Both the position numbers and the translations under genes were made by a program. Below, piece after piece: positions 10,440 to 22,861 of a stretch of 64,000 nt of DNA (position 1 is its first letter; every line of letters starts with the position of its first letter). Below the pieces are notes generated by a model that searched no databases, had not been told where the DNA came from, and was given only the letters and a program-made list of their open reading frames with translations. The stretch is from Sipunculus nudus (taxonomy: Eukaryota > Annelida > Sipuncula > Golfingiida > Sipunculidae). The stretch covers positions 68,444,300-68,508,299 of the forward strand of contig CM049314.1 in assembly GCA_026874595.1 (NCBI GenBank), given 5' to 3'.

Positions 10440-10930
10440 AAGATGCAGTGAACAAAGTTTAATGGCAGGGACCAGTATAGACTGAGTTTTTTAATCATCC
10501 GGCCTACTGTCCGTGCTGTGTTAACTCCTCTTTTGAGATGCCCTCGATGTTTTGACAGCGTAGTAGCAGCAAACTGCACTGTAATGGCCTTACACGTGAT
10601 AGGAAAATCTAACATAATTGTGATGTTTTGGAGTCTACCACCCCTGGATTCTGGGGTGTTAGTGTATGAACACGTCTGTTATTGTAAGTTCATCGCTGTC
10701 AAAACAATTACCTGTCCAAGCAGCATGGTATACTTGTAATGGTCTCATACCGGTCGGTAATTATTGTCTGTGGCCTCCAGGTTTGCTGTCGTTATTATGA
10801 GGCATCATTATTTCCAGGCTATCACCGCTGCCCACGCTATGGTGTTATATACTAATAATGTCATTTATAGCTTTAAAGTCAGTGTTCTAGGAATGTGGCT
10901 CCCTCTGCTGGGAAAGACATGTAACTAAGT
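10440..10930. promoter_or_regulatory. Less AT-rich island, candidate intronic regulatory element
   Basis: A roughly 490-bp stretch with several CpGs and no repeat similarity within the window. Open frames occur on both strands (10352-10615 minus, 10518-10739 plus) but overlap each other, lack splice or start context, and resemble no family I know. I read it as possible conserved non-coding sequence. Confidence 0.25.
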
Positions 10931-11149
10931 CAAGAGTATTAAGCAGAAATAAAATTGTTTAATCAATAAATGAAAATTAAAAAAAATTACGAGACTGTGT
11001 GATATTTAAAATTTTAAATTTATAAATTAATATAATATTTATATCATGAGTCTAGCTATGAAAGAACTTATTCTCAAGCGCAGAGTGATTTAATGATTTG
11101 TACTAAAATAATTAGGATGCATGTATTGTATGAAATTACCAAATTTGTT

Positions 11150-11530
11150 TTTCATGTCACCATCTTTGTCATCATCATAATTATCATATCTATCATCTTC
11201 ATCATCAAAACATAACTGCTGTTATCATCAGCTGTAATCATCATAACCTTTCTCACCAATATCACCATCACCTTTAGTAACAACACAATATACATCTGGA
11301 CAGCATATATTATACACTGTCATCTTCATCATCATATTTTCATTGTCATTATCATCATCATCACTTACACAGAATAATCTTTGTCACTAACCATCATTAT
11401 CCTTATAATCATTACATATAACCATTCTTGTGTCATTACATATCATCTTCGCCTCTTTCATCATCAGTTGATCATTATCATTATCTATGTAATCAGCACA
11501 TCAACAACACTATCACCACTATATTTGAAT
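11150..11530 (+). repeat. Degenerate (ATC/TCA)n microsatellite
   Basis: Long imperfect run of ATCATC, CATCTTCATCATC and ATTATCATCATCATCA blocks. Apparent frames through it are low-complexity artefacts. Confidence 0.85.
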
Positions 11531-11937
11531 GAACATGATGCATATAAAAAATTGCGGTCTGTACATGGTACGGTTAATAGAACACCTTTCTTTGTATGCT
11601 GACAGTGTACTGCTATTTGCAGTGGTTCGATCAACATAAGATATTTTCACAAATCATTTCATGCTAAAGTATAGAAAATAAGTTTTTCAAAGTAACCTAC
11701 AAAAAACTGCTGTTCATGAGTAATTTTCAGTCCCAGGCACCCAATTAAGTTAACTGTACATAGATAATGATCAGGATCCAAAATCATTATCCCACATGCA
11801 TACTAATGTGCATTATTATACATGGTCCTTCAGTCTTTCATAACTACATGGGTTATTATCATCAAAATTCTTGATGATGGCCGTACCTATAGGAATAACA
11901 GATTAAACAGGAATCTTTTGTTCTGCAGGAAATATGG

Positions 11938-12055
11938 AATTTATACATGTGTTAAAATATGTAATATTATACATTTGTGTTTAAATATGTAATATTATAC
12001 ATTTATGTTTAAATATGTAATATTATACATCTGTGTTTAAATATGTAATATGTGA
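11938..12055. repeat. 28-bp tandem repeat, about 4 units
   Basis: Units of AAATATGTAATATTATACAT followed by TTGTGTTT are nearly identical, so the array is recent. Confidence 0.85.
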
Positions 12056-12879
12056 ACTGAAAAATGTTTCTACTAATTTGTTTTAAGCCCCACAGGATAC
12101 CTTGCACAAAATATCCTGTGACAATAAAGTTTAATATGAGAACATTTAATAAAGGATTTGGCAAACTATATACACTTAATTTACACAAAGCTGCACAGCT
12201 AATTAAAATTTATTTATTATAATTTGAATTTTTAAATTAATATCAATCCATGACCAAAAATGTCAATGTTAAATAGAAGACTACCATCCCAGAAACTTAA
12301 TATATCATACTGATTTCATATAAACTAAGAAATGGGATAATACAGCGAGACCGCATGCTTCAATAATATCCCAGTGCACTATAAACAGAAAAAAAATCCA
12401 ATACAAGACCATATTTTGGATATAAAGAACAGACTGCAATTTGGATCCTATGACTTATTCAAATTTTATACAATGCTGCTTTATAAATTAGGAGATTGAA
12501 CTTAGAGTGAAAATGTAATAAAGAAATGCCTAAAGTCTAAACCTCATTAACAAACACTAAACTTTTCAAAGAGAGATTACATTTGAGATAATTAAGCAAT
12601 AGACAATGCATGACTGACCTTTTTTTGAAGAAATACCTTGAAACTATACAGTATGAGCAATATTACCTTCAATACAAAAGTCAGCATGGGACCATATTTT
12701 GCTTCTGACACCATATTTTGGAGATTTGGCTAAGCCTTTTACAAGTGATCACAGGTTCTGACCATCAACAGTCTAGAATCAATATTTATTCTCTGGGGCA
12801 AGAAAACCAGATCACCATTTTCACTATAGCAACACCATGTTAGAAGAGCGAGAGCCACAAGATAACATCTGATCTCCGA

Positions 12880-13110
12880 TGGACTAGACCCGATTTGCGT
12901 CAGATGGAAGTCTGGTTTTGGCGATTCATGTGGACGTCCCATATTCCTGCCGTGACTTGAGCCTAAGAGTGCCAGGCGGCCTTGTGATTTACTGTAATTC
13001 GCCAGAATCACGCAGAAAGGAACTAGTCTGCGAGCTCTTTGACTGTATTTGGAACCAGTCATTTTGGCTGCATGGCTTTGGTCATGCAAGTCTACTGGCA
13101 GAAAATGTCT
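12880..13110. promoter_or_regulatory. Less AT-rich island, candidate regulatory element
   Basis: Composition contrasts sharply with the flanks. It lies in a 116-codon minus-strand open frame (12739-13089) and a 64-codon plus-strand one; neither has recognisable domains or splice context. Regulatory or chance open frame are both possible. Confidence 0.2.
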
Positions 13111-13139
13111 AGGTCTCTCCCCATACTCAGAAATGTTGT

Positions 13140-13400
13140 TTATTACCAGAAATGTTAATATTTTTTTTTCTCTGAAATATGTGCCATTTTTGTTACTGTC
13201 AAACTATACATGTAAATTTTTTCTTTTGTAAAATATATGCCTTTTTTCCCAAATATACAAATTTTTTAATATGTTCTCTTCCAATGAAAATTATACACAT
13301 GTCAATATTTTTCTTTTTTTTTTTTAATATGATTTTTTCTCCCAAAGTACAAGCATTTTAACATATTCTCTTTACAAAGTGTAAATATTTTCTCAAATCT
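13140..13400 (+). repeat. Degenerate T-rich tandem repeat
   Basis: Repeated TTTTTTCT...(A/C)AAA(T/G)TA(T/C)A-type segments of about 45 bp, strongly strand-asymmetric (T on plus). Low complexity, no gene. Confidence 0.5.
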
Positions 13401-13557
13401 ATTTGATTAATTTCCCTTGTACATGGCAGATTTTACATTCTTACAATTACAATTCAGTATCTGCTTTCCAGGAAATAATATAAATGTCACTTATATTCTG
13501 ATAAGTTTATATTTCAATATTGTTCCTGATATGATAATTTAGCTTTCACAAGTAATA

Positions 13558-13705
13558 TCCGAAAAATATAGGAGTTTAATAGTAATTTTCAATCTTTTAA
13601 TATAGGAGTTTACAGAAATTTTCAAACAATATTATATCATAAAAATATAGGAGTTAATAGGAATTTTCAATCAATATAATATTGGAAAAATATAGGAGTT
13701 TTCAC
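13558..13705 (+). repeat. Short tandem repeat with AAAAATATAGGAGTTTA core
   Basis: Four spaced copies of AATATAGGAGTT, three followed by an (A)ATTTTCAA block; spacing 40-60 bp. Confidence 0.7.
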
Positions 13706-14881
13706 TGCAATATCATGGTTTATGGTAAATAAACATTGACGCTCTATTCTCCAGGCAGCTCATAATTAGATCTGTTTATAATTAGATAAGATGGCTATAC
13801 TTGGATTGCCTGCACCACTTGCATGCATGGTCAGTTTTATAAAAGACAGCAAGATTTCAACAAAAATATATATTTATAGAGCAATATTCATAAAATAATA
13901 AAGGATATATCAGAAACATGACTGTGCTGTGAAATAATATAGAAAATTATAGGAGACAATTTGATCATAGTAAAATAAAGGAAATACAGGAGCGAGGGGG
14001 AGCCTGAAGGGATTATATTATGTATTTTCTGTTATATTACAGTACAGCAGCATCTGGCATGGAAAGTTACTGCTGCGGTAGCCATGTACTGTAAAAGGTA
14101 GATGTAATACACATGTAGTGTAGGTAGTTAACACAACCAGAACTGACAAGACAATCCACTCCACAGAAGAGGTGAAGTCTAAGCTAGATGGCCTGTCCAA
14201 TTGAGTCTTTTTCTTCCAAGTGCAGCAGACATTGACTGGGGGAGTCTGTAGTATAAATACAGAAGGATCACTGTCGCAGACAATTACAGAAGAATTTACG
14301 GAACTCTTATTTGCAAAAGAGGTTAATACACCATGGCAGTAGCCTGGTCAACTTGTCTACAAACTAATTACCTACATGCCAATGGCCGGGAGTCATAACT
14401 GCTACATCCATTTTCTCTGGTATTCCTAGCAGTTGAGATAATTCGGTTCTTCTGTGAAACATGCCAAGCATACTAGAAAAGCCATCATATATCTTATATT
14501 GTCGATAATATAATCTCAATATTGCTATCCTATACAACAATATAATTCACTATTTGAAAAGTTTATAGTGCATGAAAAAAATATAATTGCTATGGAGTTA
14601 TAAATATTGCATCTGTGATCTGCATATGTTTCATCATGTATTTGGTAAACAAATGCAAATTTAACTGACTACAGGTAAAACCAGAAATTAGAGGTTGTTA
14701 AGCAGAGTGCATATACCTCAGCAAAGGGAAAATGATTAGGCTGGAGAAGAGAAAACAATTTATCCAATATATTTTGAAGTGATGTCACTCTAAAATTGTG
14801 TGAAAAAAAGTATAATATCTCTTAACAAACATTAAGAGCACAAAGAGTACATAATACACCTGTCATATATATATGCCTTAA

Positions 14882-15255
14882 TTGTGGCCTCTGACCTCAT
14901 ATGCATGGGTTTTTGCCCAGAATTTAATTCAGGTGAGAAACTAAATGTAAATATTGATAATAAGTTTAGGGCCTGCCAAAATAATCCACAAGCACACATT
15001 CAACAAGGACATCTGGTGATTAGTGAAATGAACAAGTGTTTTGTAAAGAGAATTTTGCAACTGGTCACCTTTCACCTTCCCAGCATATGCAACCAAACAC
15101 CTTAGGTTACATGTTTTTTATCTGTTTGTCTACAACTTGTAGACAAACAAGCTCAATTATCCATCACAGAGATGTTATAAGAACTTGTCTTAACCTGTAT
15201 TACCCGAGTTCATTAAAATGTATGCAAAGTAAGCCAAAAATCTACATAGCTGGCT
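14882..15255 (+). mobile_element. TTAA-flanked MITE, copy 3 (374 bp, internally shortened)
   Basis: TTAA at 14878-14881 and 15256-15259. The interior shares GGGCCTGCCAAAATAATCC, the GCAACTGGTCACCTTTCA block and CACCTTAGGTTACATGTTTT with copies 2 and 4. It is about 80 bp shorter than the 451-bp copies, probably through internal deletion. Confidence 0.7.
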
Positions 15256-15279
15256 TTAACAAGCAAGTTCCAGGAATTT

Positions 15280-15590
15280 ATGTCCCCCACTAGCAACACC
15301 TGTTGGTGATTAGTGACACTTAAAATGCTGATTCATCATATCAACAATGAAAGATCTTATTGTATTATTATCTTATCAGACAGACACACCAAAACCAATC
15401 CCATCCATGGTAAACATGAAGGCAATCACTGACCCAAATTTAAATAAAATGGGATAAAATTTTTAGGAAAGTTATCACACAGATATGAAAACCCGACGGA
15501 CGGACAGACAAAAGTATGGACAGACAGAAAGATCAACAGACTAACCCAAATCAATGTCCCCGTGTTGAGGAAGCTGGGGAAAAAAATGTA
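15280..15590 (+). repeat. Possible interspersed element with ATGTCCCC-type ends
   Basis: Begins near TTATGTCCCCCACTAGCA and ends near CAATGTCCCCGTGTTGAGG, with a GACGGACGGACAGACA stretch before the end, as in other elements here. It is a single copy in this window, so the boundaries are uncertain. Confidence 0.35.
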
Positions 15591-15968
15591 CTGAGCAATT
15601 CTGCAGATAAAAATAACTAACTGTTCCTTCTACATGATTCTATATTCCCATTCCTGAGGTAGCTGCAATTCATCCAGCTTGGTGCTTGGAATACTCAAAA
15701 TCCACTTGGGGAGAAATATACAAACATTTCTATTCCAGCAGTAACTTAATCTGAATATTCGTACTGTACTACCCCGCCAAGCAGCAGGTTGCAGGATACA
15801 AAACATCCAGTTTCTTTTTATTGAACCTGAGTTTCTTTCCTTTATAACATCTTGTATTCAGGGTCCCGTTTCTCCAAGAACTCATTAATGATATAGGTTC
15901 CAGATTGCAGCAGTGTCCCATGACAGCTGTAGACAGGTGTCTCCTTGAGAAACTACACTAACTGCTGC
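15591..15968. other. Intron sequence, nothing recognised
   Basis: Moderately AT-rich; no exon, repeat or structural element identified. Confidence 0.4.
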
Positions 15969-16582
15969 CTATTTTTCGCTAAAACAAGAAGAAGAGCATG
16001 ATGCTCCAGATGAAGGGGATTTTTTGACACCTGCACAAAATGTGAGCAGCCTTGGAGCAAATATCCCTGCAAACCACAGACTTTTATAGTAACCAATTTC
16101 ACCACCAGATATCAGCACCCTATCAAAAGCTCCAGGCAGTTCTGTAGATGTACAAATAAGCTTACAATAAAGATGAAGACAGTGCCCGAGTAACTGTTGA
16201 AATGGCTGATACGAGGCCAAGCAGCAGCTCAATCAGCAATATTAAATTGGATATAATCATTGGCTTTTTATTTATTTTTGTTAAGGAGACAATTTAGAAA
16301 TGATTGAGTTAGAGGTGAAATAATCTGAGCTATAATTTTGCAGATGCCAAGACAAGCACTTAGTGTCCAAGATGCAATATATCCAGGACAGCTCCAGATC
16401 TTCTGCACTGATGATAAACTAGAAATCAGACAAGCCAGCAGAGCAACAGCACCCATGACAAACACAGTGAGCACCCAAGCCTGAGCATCCTGATCACCAG
16501 TATTCAGATGGTTTAGCACTTGTCTAGAACTCTCATCACAAATCTTTATTATCATCCTATAGAAAAATGTATAAATATTCAA
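15969..16582 (-). other. Possible relic or nested exon with hydrophobic segments
   Basis: On the minus strand a 104-codon frame (16268-16582) follows a plausible acceptor (TTTTTCTATAG). It contains a membrane-like run AWVLTVFVMGAVALLACLI and a second hydrophobic stretch, and stops within sequence carrying an AATAAA. A second frame at 15969-16232, plus an overlapping frame reading LIELLLGLVSAIS, looks loosely similar. I recognise no family and see no upstream exon. It could be a small nested gene, a decayed gene copy or chance. Confidence 0.2.
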
Positions 16583-17639
16583 TATTTCTCCTCATTGATA
16601 ACTGGATATTGACACTTGGATCCCTTTTTTTACACTAGTGTACAGGAGTAAGCTAATGATTTCAGTACATACTTTGACAGGTACCATATTTCATTTCAAA
16701 GTGAAGACACTATTTTTTGTGTAAATTCAACATGCTTTGTTTGTGATAAGGTCCCTTTAATCTCAAAAGGGATGGACAGGAACAGATCACATAAAAAGAC
16801 AATTGAGTTTTTTAAGCAAGATATGTTTTACCTCCCTGCAGTTCTACCATTAACTCCAATAACCGAAACAAACAAGAATTCTTGATAGTAATCAAACAAA
16901 ATATCCTAATCAAGAAAAATACAACCTCTATACAAGCCAGTTATCAATATATATGTGATATTGCTGGGAGATATATGATCACTATATATTAGCAACTTCC
17001 AGTAATAAAGAAAAAATGACCTCTATCCAAGACATTTATTGATATATATGGGATCATGCTCAAGGGATATATATATTCTCATTAAATGTAACACAGAAAA
17101 AATGGCAAAGTTATCTGTTCAGATAATCTATTGGGTCAAGGAAAATGGTTACCATGGGAACAAAACAACTGATTGATAAAAAAGATTATCAAGAGGTACC
17201 ATCTACACTCATGAATATTCATGATTCAAGTTTGGTGTTCATTCTTCAAAACATTAATCCACACATGCAGCTATGAAAATTTATACAAGTAATAGAATGG
17301 AATATCAATAATATTGTTATACATAAGTACTTATATCATATTTCTTAAAATTTTACAGGAAAAAGATTATGTAAAACATAGTAAACTGAAAATATTTATG
17401 TGATGTTCTTAGAAAAAATGTTAAATTCACAGGTTAATTACACACAGTTTTAAAATTTGTTTAAGCATTCTTAAAACTCACATAAGTTCAATGTGAATAC
17501 AATTTGCATATATAAAAACTATTTTCACTGATATTAGAGAGATTCCCTGAAAGCAATTTGTTTGAAACCATTAAACAGTGCAGGACTATAAATGATAATG
17601 AAATTACTCTAGCTGATGTCAAGCTAGTATTACAAGCAA
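16583..17639. other. AT-rich intron sequence, nothing recognised
   Basis: Includes loose repeats of ATATATG(G/T)GAT-type sequence around 16945-17070 but no definable unit. Confidence 0.4.
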
Positions 17640-17740
17640 GTGGCTTATTAATAATTAATAATAATATTATTATTATTAATGATATTGGTTTTATTAATAA
17701 AATATCATATATATCATATATATATTAATTAATAATAAGG
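17640..17740. repeat. AT-rich inverted repeat cluster
   Basis: AATAATATTATTATTATT-type palindromic stretch followed by repeated ATATCATATATATCATATAT. Could extrude as a cruciform; no gene. Confidence 0.6.
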
Positions 17741-17929
17741 TCCTATGATAAACTTTTTTAATTCAGAAATACAAGGAAAATTGTTATATTAAGCAAATGT
17801 TTGAGAAAAATGTAAAATAGAACATAAATACCTGTATTTCCAAGAAATTAAGTCATCAGGGAAAAAATAAACAGGGGTATAATTGAATGCTGGTGTAATG
17901 ACCTACAATTTTTCCTGAAGGTTAGGGAT

Positions 17930-18190
17930 GACGGCTAAATGCAGGTGTTAGAACGGAAAAATCAGAAGCCATGGAGTAACACACTAATGGCTCTGTGCTA
18001 TAAGCTGTCAATCATGTTGATTGACAGCTATATGGGTTCACACAGCAATGTAAGGTTTTAATACCAAGTATGACTTCATTTGGGAAGATCCTGTTATCCA
18101 AAATACCACGTAGGGCATCTGTTCACATTTTAAGAGCCTTTCCCTAAGCTGTCAGTTTCGGTCTGGCATTTCAAAAGTTTTATAGCTACA
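17930..18190. promoter_or_regulatory. Candidate enhancer with inverted PBX-MEIS-type sites
   Basis: A perfect 12-bp inverted repeat, AGCTGTCAATCA (18003-18014) and TGATTGACAGCT (18018-18029), is separated by TGT. Each arm contains TGATTGACAG, the known composite site for PBX with MEIS/PREP TALE homeodomain proteins. A further CTGTCAG lies near 18150. The surroundings are less AT-rich and repeat-free. The motif is seen; the regulatory function is inferred. Confidence 0.4.
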
Positions 18191-20239
18191 TTAATTGGAC
18201 CTTGATGTATATACCTCTCTGATCATTACTACGCACATTGTATGAGGCATCTTTACAGACATATCCTTTGATTATCATCATAACTAAAAAAAAAATATAT
18301 TTACACAATGTTGATAAATGTCAATTTTGTTTGGCAATTTCCTATGGGTTTACAATTTTCCTATTTCAGAGAAATAGGTGCATAAAAAGTACACTCCGCT
18401 CTCACATTTTATACATTAATGACAAATACATCTATAATTGATTTCGGACAAATATTTTTCTTTAATCCAGAGCAAAATCTTAGGGTAATTTGGTATTAAA
18501 TGTAAATTTTAACTGAGAATTAGAGTGACTATGGCTATGTGATCTCAAAGTCTCTCATGTACATAATTTAGTAAAAAGTAATATACAAGGCCTGCATATA
18601 ATGAAAAATTCTTGTTTAATATAATGAAAAAAATAATAATAATAAAAAACTCTTAAAGGAAGAAAATAAGTTCTTAATTCAGTTGTGATGTTATTGTCAA
18701 AAAGAGGGTAAGACTTCAGACTTTCTTTTACAAAATTATATAAATTCTAGTGGCTATTTTGGGATCATGACAACCAGCTACTCATACAAACACATGATGT
18801 TGAATCCTGGGGATGTTATTCCATGAGTCAAAATGACCCCATCATATGTATAATGGTCAACAATTTCAAACATGGCAACACAAACAACAAGGATTTACAT
18901 ACAAAAATCAAACTGAAATCCATGCAGGCATACATCAAAAACCACCCCAGATCTAAAACTGCCCACACATTTACTCCTTTGCATATCATAATGACTTTAA
19001 AATTACAACACTATCCTGTATGATTCATATGTCAAATGTAACATTGTCAAGTCATTTAGAATATAATGTCATGTATAACAAGCAGAAAAGCAAGAAACCT
19101 GTCAAGTGAAAAATGTCTGACTCACAACATCAGTGATGTACAATACTTACCAAATTACCCAGTCATTGAGTACACAAAGAAAAGGGCAAAATATGGGGGT
19201 GTAGGACAATGTATATATGCCAGCACTCTGTCATGTTGAAATGACTTTCATAAACTTGGCTAGTTATGCATATCAATCTGAAACTTTTGTCATAATATGA
19301 ATGTCAAAATATGACCCTTTTCTTTCTCTCTACATGGTGTCCTAAGAGTTTATTGTTACCAAAACTTGTCCAGGGTTCTCACAGATTTCATTACATTTGA
19401 TGTGCATGTAATTTAAGACATGACAACCAAGGATGTTTTATGTTCATATATCACTGAAGAGCTTCTAACCTTCTTGGCACAATAAGAAAACATCTTTGTC
19501 AAAAGTGACAAACATTTTTCTTACCTAAAGTTGAAACTATCATTCAAAGATGGTATTTATTTGTTGCAGTGCTTTAGTATACTGTACCTAAGACAACCCA
19601 TGCCTGAAGTTTCAGGTTAAAGAATTCTGAATTATTTTGTTTGAGGTGATGATTTAATAAATACATATATTTCCTTAAGCATACTGAGATTCATACATGA
19701 TCCAGTATGGATTCATTTTATTATTAGTGATCCGACCAGTATATTAGTAAATCAGGATTGATATCATACTGGCTTCTGTTCAGCAAGTGTTCATGCATGT
19801 TTACTGATCTATATAAATTTTCATTTCTGAAATCTGATTAAATCTGGGTGATATTTCAAATTATCTTCATTATCAAACATTATGGTTGTAAAAATATATT
19901 TGGACACAATCAGTGGTTTCACTGATATGATATGTCACCATATATATTTTATATATATCTGGTAATATTTAAGGTGAAATATATGAATATGATATCTGAC
20001 ATTATTATTCTTCTACAATTATAATTAATATATTTAATATTAATATATTTATTATTATGAGCAAATTTAACATTTTACCTTAAGGTGTTTTAATGACTTT
20101 TTATCTCAATGATAATCAATTTATAATATGCTTTTAAAGCCAAAACCTCATCATATTATCAAAATGTAACTGGTCATAAATTAAATTCTATGATAATAAT
20201 TCCTAAACACTGATAATAGCTGCAAGGAGTTTTACTTTC
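18191..20239. other. AT-rich intron sequence, nothing recognised
   Basis: Contains AT palindromes around 19930-20060 (TATATATTTTATATATA-like). No exon or repeat family identified. Confidence 0.4.
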
Positions 20240-20720
20240 TTGTTACAAAAAGAAGCAGCACCTTTATTTTTCACGAGAACAGACTGCACAGATGTGCTGT
20301 CAGCAGCAGTCAGCGTTGATTATTTCTTGTAAATACAGCCATAATAACAACCTATGTACTGAACATTACACCAGCGCTGTGTGGAACAGAATGTGGCTGA
20401 AAAACGCGCAGGATGAGGCACGGGCCCTATTTCATTCCTACAGCGGCACCTTTAGCTGCGAGAAGACTGTGGGCGAATAACCAGCTATTATGAACTATCA
20501 CGGGGAATCCTTTGTAGAAAGAAGTGCACTCAGTGACCTGTCTGCCAACATGGTGATCACCTTCTGCGCTTCTTGATTATACTCTCCAGGGGAATATGAT
20601 TTGTTATCGAGGAACCATTTCCCTGAACCAGCTGCTCTGTGGAGATGTGCTGAGCAGCAACATATAAACCCTAAAGACACTCTTCCCATCAGTCAAACCA
20701 GACAGCTCCTTATTTCATTC
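20240..20720. promoter_or_regulatory. Less AT-rich island, candidate regulatory element
   Basis: Several hundred bases with CpGs and no similarity to the repeat families. The short frames on both strands (20292-20480 plus, 20498-20689 minus) have no recognisable protein features. Confidence 0.22.
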
Positions 20721-20887
20721 ACTCTTATCAAGACCCACAGTTTGCTGATATCAAAAGTCACTTAATATGGATTTTGAATGATTTTTTGGGTTTATAAAAT
20801 TTTTTGGACTAGTAAATATCAGATAAAGCATTTGATTATGTACATTTAACATTACTTAAATATTTGTGAATTTAAAATTATCTGAAT

Positions 20888-21165
20888 TATTTGTATGGGG
20901 ATCTAATCATTCAGGTAAATTCGCAAATTAATAACTTATTTGTAAGTACTGAATTATGTTGATTTTACATAATTGATATTTTATGTGGGTCAATCCTCTA
21001 CTAAAAAGCATGAAAAAATAAACATGTTCATTATTTGTAGGGATCTAATCATGCATGTGAATTTTTGAATTTATAACTTATTTGTAAGTATTATATTATG
21101 TTGATTTCACATTATTCATATTTTGTGTAAATCAATCCTCTACTAAAAAGCATGAACAAACTATA
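20888..21165 (+). repeat. Tandem duplication with 142-bp period
   Basis: GGGATCTAATCAT, AACTTATTTGTAAGTA and CAATCCTCTACTAAAAAGCA each occur twice, 142 bp apart. Confidence 0.8.
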
Positions 21166-21691
21166 ATTAGTATAAAATCAATACAAATTGGGCAACTTTT
21201 TGAAAATTATTCCTGTATTTAATACTTGTTACAATATTCTAGGTACAAACCACAATGAGACAAGAGGTGCTTTATATTGTGTTCATTTTATTGTTCATTT
21301 TTTACATTTTGTTGCAAATCAGCAAATTCATGGCAGCTACACTTAATGGCTGAATGAAATGTCCATATTTTTTGTAAACCTCCATACATCTTTTTATAAT
21401 GAGTTCTGAAATTTTATGAGTGAAGGGTAAAAAAACACAAACCAAAAAAAAGAAAACTGTTGATAAAAAAGAGTATATCTTTTATATCTGTAAAGGTATT
21501 GACAAAATATAAAAAAGTAGTCTTTCCTTTAAAAAAAGTATGAAGTTGCAGGTAGGATTTAAAATATTAAAAAGTCCAAGCTAAGAAGTCAATTGTCATG
21601 AAATGTTCCTCAAAATAATACATCAATACTTCACAGCAAGATCTCAACTTCTGAAATCTTGGATGCTAAACATTCTTTATGTATATCTTAA

Positions 21692-22163
21692 AGGGGCCTA
21701 TTCCAATATTTAATGTTTGTTAACTAAAGATAATTGTATGAAAGTTATTTACAAACATATATGCCTGATCATGCTGATCCCACCATATGGTCTGTCTGTA
21801 TGTTTTGTTTACACCCATCTGCTTATAAATAACATATGTTGTGGGGGGACCTGCCAAAATAATCCTAACGCTTGCAACCAGAGTTTTGCAAAATGTGTTT
21901 TGTAGCAGTGACCTTTCAACATTTGCACATATATGCAACAATTAAACCACCTTCGGTTACATGGTTTTTAATTTTTATCAATATTGGTCCATGTGCCATG
22001 TAACAGCTTTTAGATAAATATAAGCTCCTGCATCTGTTACAGATGCGTTATACAGCGTTTTGTGGAAGGGAATTACCTACATTTCATTAACATGTACCAC
22101 TTAGCAAAGTTAACAAGAAATCACATAATTCTACAGAAGAGTTAGGTGAATACATGGCTAGCT
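21692..22163 (+). mobile_element. TTAA-flanked MITE, copy 4 (472 bp)
   Basis: TTAA at 21688-21691 and 22164-22167. The left end AAGGGGCCTATTCC and right end TTAGGTGAATACATGGC resemble those of copy 2. Interior ACCTGCCAAAATAATCC and GGTTACATGGTTTTTA match copies 2 and 3. Confidence 0.7.
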
Positions 22164-22758
22164 TTAAGAAATCCACACAGAAAAATCTGCCCCCAAACTA
22201 AAATACATAAAGAATGGTGACTGGGTATATTTATAAGTCCCTGTGGCCATGAAAAAGTTTAACTGGCTCTCAATCACTGGATGGCAGGGGGACAGATGAG
22301 AATTTGCTTCTTGTGCAACAAATTGCTTCCATATTCCCTGCAGACAGATCACATGATTTACTGGGACTATAACGCAATAAAGAAATCCTGTCAAAGATGT
22401 TTATTCTTAACCTGGGAATATCTATCTTTTCTGATGTGCCCAAAATTTTCAACTGAACAAAATATATAATGCACTCATGGCAAATATTTGGCAAGAAATA
22501 AATTTATCTATGAAGATCACGTTCAATTTGGATAAAAAGTGGAAGCAATAATTCATATCAAATAAGAAATAACTGGCCTGACCTTTTTAAACCATTTTCG
22601 GAATTTTTGGTTTTGAAGAATTACATAAAGATAATTTTTAGGGTGTCTATATTTTTTATTAACCAAACATTTGTTATTATGATTTATGCATTTTTATTTA
22701 CTGTTAACAAAACTTTCAATAGGAAGAAATATCAGAGTCCAGGATGCTGGGTCAAACT

Positions 22759-22860
22759 TTGGAAATTTTGAGGGTCCCATAGGGAAGAGAATTGGAAATT
22801 TTGAGGGTCCCATAGGGAGGCAAATTGGAAATTTTGAAGGTCCCATAGGGAGGCGAATTG
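22759..22860 (+). repeat. 33-bp tandem repeat, 3 units
   Basis: TTGGAAATTTTGAGGGTCCC plus ATAGGGA(A/G)G starts at 22759, 22792 and 22825. Near-identical units. Confidence 0.9.
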
Positions 22861-22861
22861 T

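Noticed and set aside
11381-11602. 73-codon plus-strand frame rich in Ile, Thr and Ser
   Set aside because: Product of the degenerate ATC microsatellite.
12739-13089. 116-codon minus-strand frame, among the longest in the window
   Set aside because: No recognisable domain and no splice acceptor or donor matching the frame. The overlapping plus-strand frame is equally open. Kept only as a composition island.
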